Origin: Mixophyes australis
Taxonomy: Eukaryota > Chordata > Amphibia > Anura > Limnodynastidae
Reading direction: 5' to 3'
Assembly: GCA_036250195.1 (NCBI GenBank)
Contig: JAVHZZ010000072.1
Span: 1-64,000, forward strand
DNA: 64,000 nucleotides
Position 1 is the first letter of the stretch, and each line of letters begins with the position of its first letter. Shown piece after piece: positions 1 through 14,057 of the stretch. The translations under genes were made by a program, and so were the position numbers. The notes below the pieces were generated by a model that was given only the letters and a program-made list of their open reading frames with translations, made no database searches and was not told the DNA's origin.

Positions 1-410
1 TTTATAATTCATGATTCATGATTCATGATTCAATTCATGATTCATGATTCATGATTCAATTCATGATTCATGATTCATGATTCATGATTCATGATTCGAT
101 TCATGATTCATGATTCATGATTCAATTCATGATTCATGATTCAAGATTCATGATTCATGATTTGATTCATGATTCATGATTCATGATTCATGATTCATGA
201 TTCAATTCATGATTCATGATTCAATTCATGATTCAATTCATGAATCATGATTCGATTCATGATTCTTGATTTATGATTCATGATTCGATTCATGATTCAT
301 GATTCATGATTCAATTCATGATTCATGATTCAATTCATGATTCATGATTCATGATTCAATTCATGATTCATGATTCAATTCATGATTCATGATTCATGAT
401 TCGATTCATG

Positions 411-674
411 ATTAATGATTCATGATTCAATTCATGATTCATGATTCATGATTCATGATTCAATTCATGATTCATAATTCATGATTCATGATTCATGATT
501 TAATTCATAATTCATGATTCATGATTCATGATTCGATTCATGATTAATGATTCATGATTCAATTCATGATTCATGATTCATGATTCATGATTCAATTCAT
601 GATTCATAATTCATGATTCATGATTCATGATTTAATTCATAATTCATGATTCATGATTCATGATTTGATTCATG
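411..674. repeat. 132-bp direct tandem duplication
   Basis: Bases 411-542 and 543-674 are two adjacent copies of one 132-bp block that begins with the variant heptamer ATTAATG. Compared base by base they are identical except at one position: C534, in TTCGATT, is T666 in the second copy. The difference is a CpG-to-TpG transition. The block holds several variant units (ATTCATA, ATTTA), so the match is not simply the background monomer repeating. Near-identity indicates a recent slippage or unequal-exchange event. Confidence 0.9.
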
Positions 675-1344
675 ATTCTTGACTCGTGATTCATGATTCG
701 ATTCATGATTCATGATTCATGATTCAATTCATGATTCATGATTTAATTCATGATTCAAGATTCATGATTCAATTCATGATTCAATTCATGATTAATGATT
801 CATGATTCAATTCATGATTCATGATTCATGATTCAATTCATGATTCAATTCATGATTCAATTCATGATTCATGATTCATGATTCAATTTATGAATTATGA
901 TTCATGATTCATGATTTATGATTCATGATTCATGATTCAATTCATGATTCATGATTCAGTTCATGATTTAAGATTCATGATTCAATTCATGATTCATGAT
1001 TCGATTCATGATTCAAGATTCAATTCATGATTAATGATTCATGATTCAATTCATGATTCATGATTCATGATTCAATTCATGATTCTATTCATGATTCATG
1101 ATTCATGATTCATGATTCAATTCATGATTCATGATTTAATTCATGATTCATGATTCAATTTATGAATTATGATTCATGATTCATGATTCATGATTCAAAT
1201 CATGATTCAATTCATGATTCATGATTCATGATTCATGATTCAATTCATGATTCATGATTTAATTCATGATTCATGATTCAATTCATGATTCATGATTCGA
1301 TTCATGATTCATGATTCATCATTCATGATTCAATTCATGATTCA

Positions 1345-1685
1345 TGATTCAATTCATGATTCATGATTCATTAATTATGATTCAATTCATAATTCATGAT
1401 TCATGATTTAATTTATAATTCATGATTCAATTCATGATTCAAGATTCATGTTTCGATTCATGATTCAATTCATGATTCATGATTCAATTCATGATTCATG
1501 ATTCATGTTTCGATTCATGATTCAATTCATGATTCATGATTCGATTCATGATTCATGATTCAATTCATGATTCATAATTCATGATTTATGATTCGATTCA
1601 TGATTCATGGTTCAATTCATGATTCATGATTCATGATTCATGATTCAATTCATGATTCATGATTCATGATTCAATTCATGATTCA
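1345..1685. repeat. About 341-bp segment present in one copy and missing from the next
   Basis: Sequence left of about 1345 aligns to downstream sequence at an offset of 6511 bp (for example TCATCATTC at 1316 and 7827), while sequence right of about 1662-1686 aligns at an offset of 6170 bp. The change of 341 bp means the first copy carries this segment and the second does not, so it is either an insertion here or a deletion there. The segment itself is ordinary 7/5-bp satellite with the variants ATTAATT, TTTATAATTC and TGTTTCG, which resemble the blocks near 4,560-4,690. It is not a transposon: it has no terminal repeats or foreign sequence. Confidence 0.6.
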
Positions 1686-4600
1686 TGATTCAATTCATGA
1701 TTCATGATTCATGATTCGATTCATGATTCATGATTTATGATTCAATTCATGATTCATGATTCATGATTCAATTCATGATTCATGATTCATGATTCATGAT
1801 TCAATTCATGTTTCATAATTTATGATTCGATTCATGATTCATGATTCATGATTCAATTCATGATTTATGATTCAATTCATGATTCAATTAATGATTCATG
1901 ATTCATTATTCAATTCATGATTCATGATTCAATTCATGATTCATGATTCAATTCATGATTCATGATTTGATTCATGATTCATGATTCATGATTCAATTCA
2001 TGATTCATGATTCATGATTCATGATTCAATTCATGATTCATGATTCTTGAATTATGATTCAAATTATGATTCATGATTCATGATTCAATTCATGATTCAA
2101 TTCATGATTCATGATTCATGATTTAATTTATAATTCATGATTCAATTCATGAATCATGATTCATGATTCAATTCATGATTCATGATTCATGGTTCAATTT
2201 ATGATTCATGATTCATGATTCATGATTCAATTCATGATTCAATTTATGATTCTGGATTTAATTCATGATTCACGATTCATGATTCAATTCATGATTCATG
2301 ATTCATTATTTATTTCATAATTCATGATTCGATTCTTGATTCTTGATTCATGATTCGATTAATAAATCATGATTCATGATTCAATTCATGATTCTTGATT
2401 CATGAATCATGATTCAATTCATAATTCATGATTCATAATTCATGATTCATGATTCATGATTCATGATTCAATTCATAATTCATGATTCATGATTCAATTC
2501 ATGATTCATGATTCATGATTCGATTCATGATTCAATTCATGATTCATGATTCATGATTCAATTTATGATTCATGATTCATGATTCATGATTCAATTCATG
2601 ATTCATGATTCAATTCATGATTCATGATTCAATTCATGATTCATGATTTATGATTCAATTCATGATTCATGATTTATGATTCAATTCATGATTCAATTAA
2701 TGATTCATGATTCATGATTCAATTCATGATTCATGATTCAATTCATGATTCATGATTTGATTCATGATTCATGATTCATGATTCAATTCATGATTCATGA
2801 TTCATGATTCATGATTCAATTCATGATTCATGATTCATGAATTATGATTCAATTCATGATTCATGATTCAATTCATGATTCAATTCATGATTCATGATTC
2901 ATGATTTCATTTATAATTCATGATTCAATTCATGAATCATGATTCATGATTCAATTCATGATTCATGATTCATGGTTCAATTTATGATTCATGATTCATG
3001 ATTCATGATTCAATTCATGATTCAATTTATGATTCTGGATTTATTCATGATTCATGATTCATGATTCATGATTCAATTCATGATTCATGATTCATGATTA
3101 AATTCATGATTCATGATTTATGATTCTGGATTTATTTCATGATTCATGATTCGATTCTTGATTCTTGATTCATGATTCGATTCATAAATCATGATTCATG
3201 ATTCAATTCATGATTTTTGATTCATGAATCATGATTCATTTCATAATTCATGATTTATAATTTTTGATTCATGATTTATGATTCATGATTCAATTCATAA
3301 TTCATGATTCATGATTCATGATTCAATTCATGATTCATGATTCATGATTCAATTCATGATTCATGATTCATGATTCATGATTCATGATTCGATTCATGAT
3401 TCATGATTCATGATTCAATTCATGATTCATATTTCAAGATTTATGATTCATGATTCGATTCATGATTCATGATTCAATTCATGATTAATGATTCATGATT
3501 CAATTCATGATTCATGATTCAATTCATGATTCAATTCATGATTCATGATTCGATTCATGATTCTTGATTCATGATTCATGATTCGATTCATGATTCATGA
3601 TTCAATTCATGATTCATGATTCAATTCATGATTCATGATTCATGATTCATGATTCATGATTAATGATTCATGATTCAATTCATTATTCATGATTCATGAT
3701 TCATGATTCAATTCATGCATCATAATTCATGATTCATGATTCATGATTTCATTCATAATTCATGATTCATGATTTGATTCATGATTCTTGACTCGTGATT
3801 CATGATTCGATTCATGATTCATGATTCATGATTCAATTCATGATTCATGATTTAATTCATGATTCAAGATTCATGATTCGATTCATGATTCATGATTCAA
3901 TTCATGAATTATGATTCAATTCATGATTAATGATTCATGATTCAATTCATGATTCATGATTCATGATTCAATTCATGATTCAATTCATGATTCATGATTC
4001 ATGATTCAATTTATGAATTATGATTCATGATTCATGATTTATGATTCATGATTCATGATTCAATTCATGATTCATGATTCAATTCATGATTCAAGATTCA
4101 TGATTCAATTCATGATTCATGATTCGATTCATGATTCATGATTCAATTCATGATTAATGATTCATGATTCAATTCATGATTCATGATTCATGATTCAATT
4201 CATGATTCAATTCATGATTCATGATTCATGATTCAATTTATGAATTATGATTCATGATTCATGATTCAATTCATGATTCAATTCATGATTCATGATTCAA
4301 TTAATAATTCATGATTAATGATTCATGATTCAATTCATGATTCATGATTCATGATTCAATTCATGATTCATGATTTAATTCATGATTCATGATTCAATTC
4401 ATGATTCATGATTCGATTCATGATTCATGATTCATCATTCATGATTCAATTCATGATTCATGATTCATGATTCAATTCATGATTCATGATTCATGATTTA
4501 TGATTCAATTCATGATTCATGAATTATGATTCAATTCATGATTCATGATTCATGATTCAATTCATGATTCAATTCATAATTCATGATTCATGATTTAATT

Positions 4601-7600
4601 TATAATTCATGATTCAATTCATGATTCAAGATTCTTGATTCGATTCATGATTCATGATTCAATTCATGATTCATGATTCATGTTTCGATTCATGATTCAA
4701 TTCATGATTCATGATTCGATTCATGATTCATGATTCAATTCATGATTCATAATTCATGATTCATGATTCGATTCATGATTCATGATTCAATTCATGATTC
4801 ATGATTCATGATTCATGATTCAATTAATGATTCATGATTCAATTCATGATTCATGATTCAATTCATGATTCATGATTCATGATTCGATTCATGATTCATG
4901 ATTTATGATTCAATTCATGATTCATGATTCATGATTCAATTCATGATTCATGATTCATGATTCATGATTCAATTCATGTTTCATGATTTATGATTCGATT
5001 CATGATTCATGATTCATGATTCAATTCATGATTCATAAATCAATTCATACTTCATGATTCGTGATTCAATTCATGATTCATGGTTCAATCCATGATTCAT
5101 GATTCATGATTCAAGATTTAAATCATGATTCAATTCATGATTCATGATTCATGATTCAATTCATGATTCATGATTCAATTCATGATTCATGATTCAATTC
5201 ATGATTCATGATTCGATTCATGATTCATGATTCATGATTCAAATCATGATTCATGATTCAATTCATGATTCATAATTCATGATTCATGATTCAATTCATG
5301 ATTCATGATTCAATTCATGATTCATAATTCATGATTCATGATTCAATTCATGATTCATGATTCAGGATTCATGATTTGATTCATGATTCTTGATTCACGA
5401 TTCATGATTCGATTCATGATTCATGATTCATGATTCAATTCATGATTCATGTTTCATGATTCATGATTCAATTCATGATTCATGATTCATGATTCAATTC
5501 ATAATTCATGATTCACGATTCATGATTCGATTCATGATTCATGATTCATGATTCAATTCATGATTCATGTTTCATGATTCATGATTCATGATTCAATTCA
5601 TGATTCATGTTTCATGATTCATGATTCAATTCATGATTCATGATTCAATTCATAATTCATGATTCATGATTCATGATTCGATTCATGATTCTTGACTCAT
5701 GATTCATGATTCGATTCATGATTCAAGATTCATGATTCGATTCATGATTCATGATTCAATTCATGATTCATGATTCATGATTCGATTCATGATTCAAATC
5801 ATGATTCATGATTCAATTTATGATTCATGATTCATGATTCAATTCATGATTCATGATTCAATTCATGATTCAATTCATTATTCATGATTCAATTCATGAT
5901 TCATGATTTATGATTCAATTCATGATTCAAGATTCATGATTCAATTCATGATTCATGATTCAATTCATGATTCAATTCATTATTCATGATTCAATTCATG
6001 ATTCATGATTTATGATTCAATTCATGATTCAATTCATGATTCATGATTCATGATTCAATTCATGATTCATGATTCAATTCATGATTCATGATTCATGATT
6101 CAATTCATGATTTATGATTTGATTCATGATTCATGATTCATGATTCAATTCATGATTCATGATTCATGATTCAATTCATGATTCATGATTCATGAATTAT
6201 GATTCAATTCATGATTCATGATTCAATTCATGATTCAATTCATGATTCATGATTTAATTTATAATTCATGATTCAATTCATGAATCATGATTCATGATTC
6301 AATTCATGATTCATGATTCATGGTTAAATTTATGATTCATGATTCATGATTCATGATTCAATTCATGATTCAATTTATGATTCTGGATTTATTCATGATT
6401 CATGATTCATGATTCATGATTAAATTCATGATTCATGATTCATGATTAAATTCATGATTCATGATTTATGATTCTGGATTTATTTCATGATTCATGATTC
6501 GATTCTTGATTCTTGATTCATGATTCGATTCATAAATCATGATTCATGATTCAATTCATGATTCTTGATTCATGAATCATGATTCATGATTCATGATTCA
6601 TGATTCAATTCATAATTCATGATTCATAATTTATGATTCATGATTCATGATTCATGATTCAATTTATAATTCATGATTCATGATTCATGATTCAATTCAT
6701 GATTCATGATTCATGATTCAATTCATGATTCATGATTCATGATTCATGATTCATGATTCGATTCATGATTCATGATTCATGATTCAATTCATGATTCATG
6801 ATTCAAGATTCAATTCATGATTCATGTTTCATGATTCATGATTCATGATTCAATTCATGATTCATGTTTCATGATTCATGATTCAATTCATGATTCAATT
6901 CATGAATCATGATTCGATTCATGATTCTTGATTTATGATTCATGATTCGATTCATGATTCATGATTCATGATTCAATTCATGATTCATGATTCAATTCAT
7001 GATTCATGATTCAATTCATGATTCATGATTCAATTCATGATTCATGATTCATGATTCGATTCATGATTAATGATTCATGATTCAATTCATGATTCATGAT
7101 TCATGATTCATGATTCAATTCATGATTCATAATTCATGATTCATGATTCATGATTTAATTCATAATTCATGATTCATGATTCATGATTTGATTCATGATT
7201 CTTGACTCGTGATTCATGATTCGATTCATGATTCATGATTCATGATTCAATTCATGATTCATGATTTAATTCATGATTCAAGATTCATGATTCAATTCAT
7301 GATTCAATTCATGATTAATGATTCATGATTCAATTCATGATTCATGATTCATGATTCAATTCATGATTCAATTCATAATTCAATTCATGATTCATGATTC
7401 ATGATTCAATTTATGAATTATGATTCATGATTCATGATTTATGATCCATGATTCATGATTCAATTCATGATTCATGATTCAGTTCATGATTTAAGATTCA
7501 TGATTCAATTCATGATTCATGATTCATGATTCAATTCATGATTAATGATTCATGATTCAATTCATGATTCATGATTCATGATTCAATTCATGATTCTATT

Positions 7601-7831
7601 CATGATTCATGATTCATGATTCATGATTCAATTCATGATTCATGATTTAATTCATGATTCATGATTCAATTTATGAATTATGATTCATGATTCATGATTC
7701 ATGATTCAAATCATGATTCAATTCATGATTCATGATTCATGATTCATGATTCAATTCATGATTCATGATTTAATTCATGATTCATGATTCAATTCATGAT
7801 TCATGATTCGATTCATGATTCATGATTCATC
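1662..7831. repeat. 6,170-bp higher-order unit, copy 1
   Basis: This segment is followed at once by a copy of itself at an offset of exactly 6,170 bp. Landmarks checked at this offset include AATTAATG near 1888, CTGGATTTA at 2252, 3035, 3126, 6383 and 6474, GACTCGTG at 3790, the rare ATACTTC near 5047, and ATGATCCATG at 7441. I saw no indel anywhere between the copies. The one substitution I noticed is T5377 here against C11547 in copy 2, a CpG/TpG difference. The unit has a looser internal repeat: its CTGGATTTA pairs at 3035 and 6383 are 3,348 bp apart, so it is itself an old duplication of about 3 kb. Confidence 0.85.
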
Positions 7832-10800
7832 ATTCATGATTCAATTCATGATTCATGATTCAATTCATGATTCATGATTCATGATTCGATTCATGATTCA
7901 TGATTTATGATTCAATTCATGATTCATGATTCATGATTCAATTCATGATTCATGATTCATGATTCATGATTCAATTCATGTTTCATAATTTATGATTCGA
8001 TTCATGATTCATGATTCATGATTCAATTCATGATTTATGATTCAATTCATGATTCAATTAATGATTCATGATTCATTATTCAATTCATGATTCATGATTC
8101 AATTCATGATTCATGATTCAATTCATGATTCATGATTTGATTCATGATTCATGATTCATGATTCAATTCATGATTCATGATTCATGATTCATGATTCAAT
8201 TCATGATTCATGATTCTTGAATTATGATTCAAATTATGATTCATGATTCATGATTCAATTCATGATTCAATTCATGATTCATGATTCATGATTTAATTTA
8301 TAATTCATGATTCAATTCATGAATCATGATTCATGATTCAATTCATGATTCATGATTCATGGTTCAATTTATGATTCATGATTCATGATTCATGATTCAA
8401 TTCATGATTCAATTTATGATTCTGGATTTAATTCATGATTCACGATTCATGATTCAATTCATGATTCATGATTCATTATTTATTTCATAATTCATGATTC
8501 GATTCTTGATTCTTGATTCATGATTCGATTAATAAATCATGATTCATGATTCAATTCATGATTCTTGATTCATGAATCATGATTCAATTCATAATTCATG
8601 ATTCATAATTCATGATTCATGATTCATGATTCATGATTCAATTCATAATTCATGATTCATGATTCAATTCATGATTCATGATTCATGATTCGATTCATGA
8701 TTCAATTCATGATTCATGATTCATGATTCAATTTATGATTCATGATTCATGATTCATGATTCAATTCATGATTCATGATTCAATTCATGATTCATGATTC
8801 AATTCATGATTCATGATTTATGATTCAATTCATGATTCATGATTTATGATTCAATTCATGATTCAATTAATGATTCATGATTCATGATTCAATTCATGAT
8901 TCATGATTCAATTCATGATTCATGATTTGATTCATGATTCATGATTCATGATTCAATTCATGATTCATGATTCATGATTCATGATTCAATTCATGATTCA
9001 TGATTCATGAATTATGATTCAATTCATGATTCATGATTCAATTCATGATTCAATTCATGATTCATGATTCATGATTTCATTTATAATTCATGATTCAATT
9101 CATGAATCATGATTCATGATTCAATTCATGATTCATGATTCATGGTTCAATTTATGATTCATGATTCATGATTCATGATTCAATTCATGATTCAATTTAT
9201 GATTCTGGATTTATTCATGATTCATGATTCATGATTCATGATTCAATTCATGATTCATGATTCATGATTAAATTCATGATTCATGATTTATGATTCTGGA
9301 TTTATTTCATGATTCATGATTCGATTCTTGATTCTTGATTCATGATTCGATTCATAAATCATGATTCATGATTCAATTCATGATTTTTGATTCATGAATC
9401 ATGATTCATTTCATAATTCATGATTTATAATTTTTGATTCATGATTTATGATTCATGATTCAATTCATAATTCATGATTCATGATTCATGATTCAATTCA
9501 TGATTCATGATTCATGATTCAATTCATGATTCATGATTCATGATTCATGATTCATGATTCGATTCATGATTCATGATTCATGATTCAATTCATGATTCAT
9601 ATTTCAAGATTTATGATTCATGATTCGATTCATGATTCATGATTCAATTCATGATTAATGATTCATGATTCAATTCATGATTCATGATTCAATTCATGAT
9701 TCAATTCATGATTCATGATTCGATTCATGATTCTTGATTCATGATTCATGATTCGATTCATGATTCATGATTCAATTCATGATTCATGATTCAATTCATG
9801 ATTCATGATTCATGATTCATGATTCATGATTAATGATTCATGATTCAATTCATTATTCATGATTCATGATTCATGATTCAATTCATGCATCATAATTCAT
9901 GATTCATGATTCATGATTTCATTCATAATTCATGATTCATGATTTGATTCATGATTCTTGACTCGTGATTCATGATTCGATTCATGATTCATGATTCATG
10001 ATTCAATTCATGATTCATGATTTAATTCATGATTCAAGATTCATGATTCGATTCATGATTCATGATTCAATTCATGAATTATGATTCAATTCATGATTAA
10101 TGATTCATGATTCAATTCATGATTCATGATTCATGATTCAATTCATGATTCAATTCATGATTCATGATTCATGATTCAATTTATGAATTATGATTCATGA
10201 TTCATGATTTATGATTCATGATTCATGATTCAATTCATGATTCATGATTCAATTCATGATTCAAGATTCATGATTCAATTCATGATTCATGATTCGATTC
10301 ATGATTCATGATTCAATTCATGATTAATGATTCATGATTCAATTCATGATTCATGATTCATGATTCAATTCATGATTCAATTCATGATTCATGATTCATG
10401 ATTCAATTTATGAATTATGATTCATGATTCATGATTCAATTCATGATTCAATTCATGATTCATGATTCAATTAATAATTCATGATTAATGATTCATGATT
10501 CAATTCATGATTCATGATTCATGATTCAATTCATGATTCATGATTTAATTCATGATTCATGATTCAATTCATGATTCATGATTCGATTCATGATTCATGA
10601 TTCATCATTCATGATTCAATTCATGATTCATGATTCATGATTCAATTCATGATTCATGATTCATGATTTATGATTCAATTCATGATTCATGAATTATGAT
10701 TCAATTCATGATTCATGATTCATGATTCAATTCATGATTCAATTCATAATTCATGATTCATGATTTAATTTATAATTCATGATTCAATTCATGATTCAAG

Positions 10801-13800
10801 ATTCTTGATTCGATTCATGATTCATGATTCAATTCATGATTCATGATTCATGTTTCGATTCATGATTCAATTCATGATTCATGATTCGATTCATGATTCA
10901 TGATTCAATTCATGATTCATAATTCATGATTCATGATTCGATTCATGATTCATGATTCAATTCATGATTCATGATTCATGATTCATGATTCAATTAATGA
11001 TTCATGATTCAATTCATGATTCATGATTCAATTCATGATTCATGATTCATGATTCGATTCATGATTCATGATTTATGATTCAATTCATGATTCATGATTC
11101 ATGATTCAATTCATGATTCATGATTCATGATTCATGATTCAATTCATGTTTCATGATTTATGATTCGATTCATGATTCATGATTCATGATTCAATTCATG
11201 ATTCATAAATCAATTCATACTTCATGATTCGTGATTCAATTCATGATTCATGGTTCAATCCATGATTCATGATTCATGATTCAAGATTTAAATCATGATT
11301 CAATTCATGATTCATGATTCATGATTCAATTCATGATTCATGATTCAATTCATGATTCATGATTCAATTCATGATTCATGATTCGATTCATGATTCATGA
11401 TTCATGATTCAAATCATGATTCATGATTCAATTCATGATTCATAATTCATGATTCATGATTCAATTCATGATTCATGATTCAATTCATGATTCATAATTC
11501 ATGATTCATGATTCAATTCATGATTCATGATTCAGGATTCATGATTCGATTCATGATTCTTGATTCACGATTCATGATTCGATTCATGATTCATGATTCA
11601 TGATTCAATTCATGATTCATGTTTCATGATTCATGATTCAATTCATGATTCATGATTCATGATTCAATTCATAATTCATGATTCACGATTCATGATTCGA
11701 TTCATGATTCATGATTCATGATTCAATTCATGATTCATGTTTCATGATTCATGATTCATGATTCAATTCATGATTCATGTTTCATGATTCATGATTCAAT
11801 TCATGATTCATGATTCAATTCATAATTCATGATTCATGATTCATGATTCGATTCATGATTCTTGACTCATGATTCATGATTCGATTCATGATTCAAGATT
11901 CATGATTCGATTCATGATTCATGATTCAATTCATGATTCATGATTCATGATTCGATTCATGATTCAAATCATGATTCATGATTCAATTTATGATTCATGA
12001 TTCATGATTCAATTCATGATTCATGATTCAATTCATGATTCAATTCATTATTCATGATTCAATTCATGATTCATGATTTATGATTCAATTCATGATTCAA
12101 GATTCATGATTCAATTCATGATTCATGATTCAATTCATGATTCAATTCATTATTCATGATTCAATTCATGATTCATGATTTATGATTCAATTCATGATTC
12201 AATTCATGATTCATGATTCATGATTCAATTCATGATTCATGATTCAATTCATGATTCATGATTCATGATTCAATTCATGATTTATGATTTGATTCATGAT
12301 TCATGATTCATGATTCAATTCATGATTCATGATTCATGATTCAATTCATGATTCATGATTCATGAATTATGATTCAATTCATGATTCATGATTCAATTCA
12401 TGATTCAATTCATGATTCATGATTTAATTTATAATTCATGATTCAATTCATGAATCATGATTCATGATTCAATTCATGATTCATGATTCATGGTTAAATT
12501 TATGATTCATGATTCATGATTCATGATTCAATTCATGATTCAATTTATGATTCTGGATTTATTCATGATTCATGATTCATGATTCATGATTAAATTCATG
12601 ATTCATGATTCATGATTAAATTCATGATTCATGATTTATGATTCTGGATTTATTTCATGATTCATGATTCGATTCTTGATTCTTGATTCATGATTCGATT
12701 CATAAATCATGATTCATGATTCAATTCATGATTCTTGATTCATGAATCATGATTCATGATTCATGATTCATGATTCAATTCATAATTCATGATTCATAAT
12801 TTATGATTCATGATTCATGATTCATGATTCAATTTATAATTCATGATTCATGATTCATGATTCAATTCATGATTCATGATTCATGATTCAATTCATGATT
12901 CATGATTCATGATTCATGATTCATGATTCGATTCATGATTCATGATTCATGATTCAATTCATGATTCATGATTCAAGATTCAATTCATGATTCATGTTTC
13001 ATGATTCATGATTCATGATTCAATTCATGATTCATGTTTCATGATTCATGATTCAATTCATGATTCAATTCATGAATCATGATTCGATTCATGATTCTTG
13101 ATTTATGATTCATGATTCGATTCATGATTCATGATTCATGATTCAATTCATGATTCATGATTCAATTCATGATTCATGATTCAATTCATGATTCATGATT
13201 CAATTCATGATTCATGATTCATGATTCGATTCATGATTAATGATTCATGATTCAATTCATGATTCATGATTCATGATTCATGATTCAATTCATGATTCAT
13301 AATTCATGATTCATGATTCATGATTTAATTCATAATTCATGATTCATGATTCATGATTTGATTCATGATTCTTGACTCGTGATTCATGATTCGATTCATG
13401 ATTCATGATTCATGATTCAATTCATGATTCATGATTTAATTCATGATTCAAGATTCATGATTCAATTCATGATTCAATTCATGATTAATGATTCATGATT
13501 CAATTCATGATTCATGATTCATGATTCAATTCATGATTCAATTCATAATTCAATTCATGATTCATGATTCATGATTCAATTTATGAATTATGATTCATGA
13601 TTCATGATTTATGATCCATGATTCATGATTCAATTCATGATTCATGATTCAGTTCATGATTTAAGATTCATGATTCAATTCATGATTCATGATTCATGAT
13701 TCAATTCATGATTAATGATTCATGATTCAATTCATGATTCATGATTCATGATTCAATTCATGATTCTATTCATGATTCATGATTCATGATTCATGATTCA

Positions 13801-14001
13801 ATTCATGATTCATGATTTAATTCATGATTCATGATTCAATTTATGAATTATGATTCATGATTCATGATTCATGATTCAAATCATGATTCAATTCATGATT
13901 CATGATTCATGATTCATGATTCAATTCATGATTCATGATTTAATTCATGATTCATGATTCAATTCATGATTCATGATTCGATTCATGATTCATGATTCAT
14001 C
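7832..14001. repeat. 6,170-bp higher-order unit, copy 2
   Basis: This is the second, nearly identical copy of the preceding unit. The match runs on for about 56 bases past its end, to 14057, where A14058 replaces G7888 (again CpG against CpA) and the sequences then diverge near 14073. After that point the array continues with a different arrangement of family A blocks. The extent of the exact match suggests a very recent duplication or gene-conversion-like homogenisation. An assembly duplication cannot be excluded from sequence alone. Confidence 0.85.
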
Positions 14002-14057
14002 ATTCATGATTCAATTCATGATTCATGATTCAATTCATGATTCATGATTCATGATTC

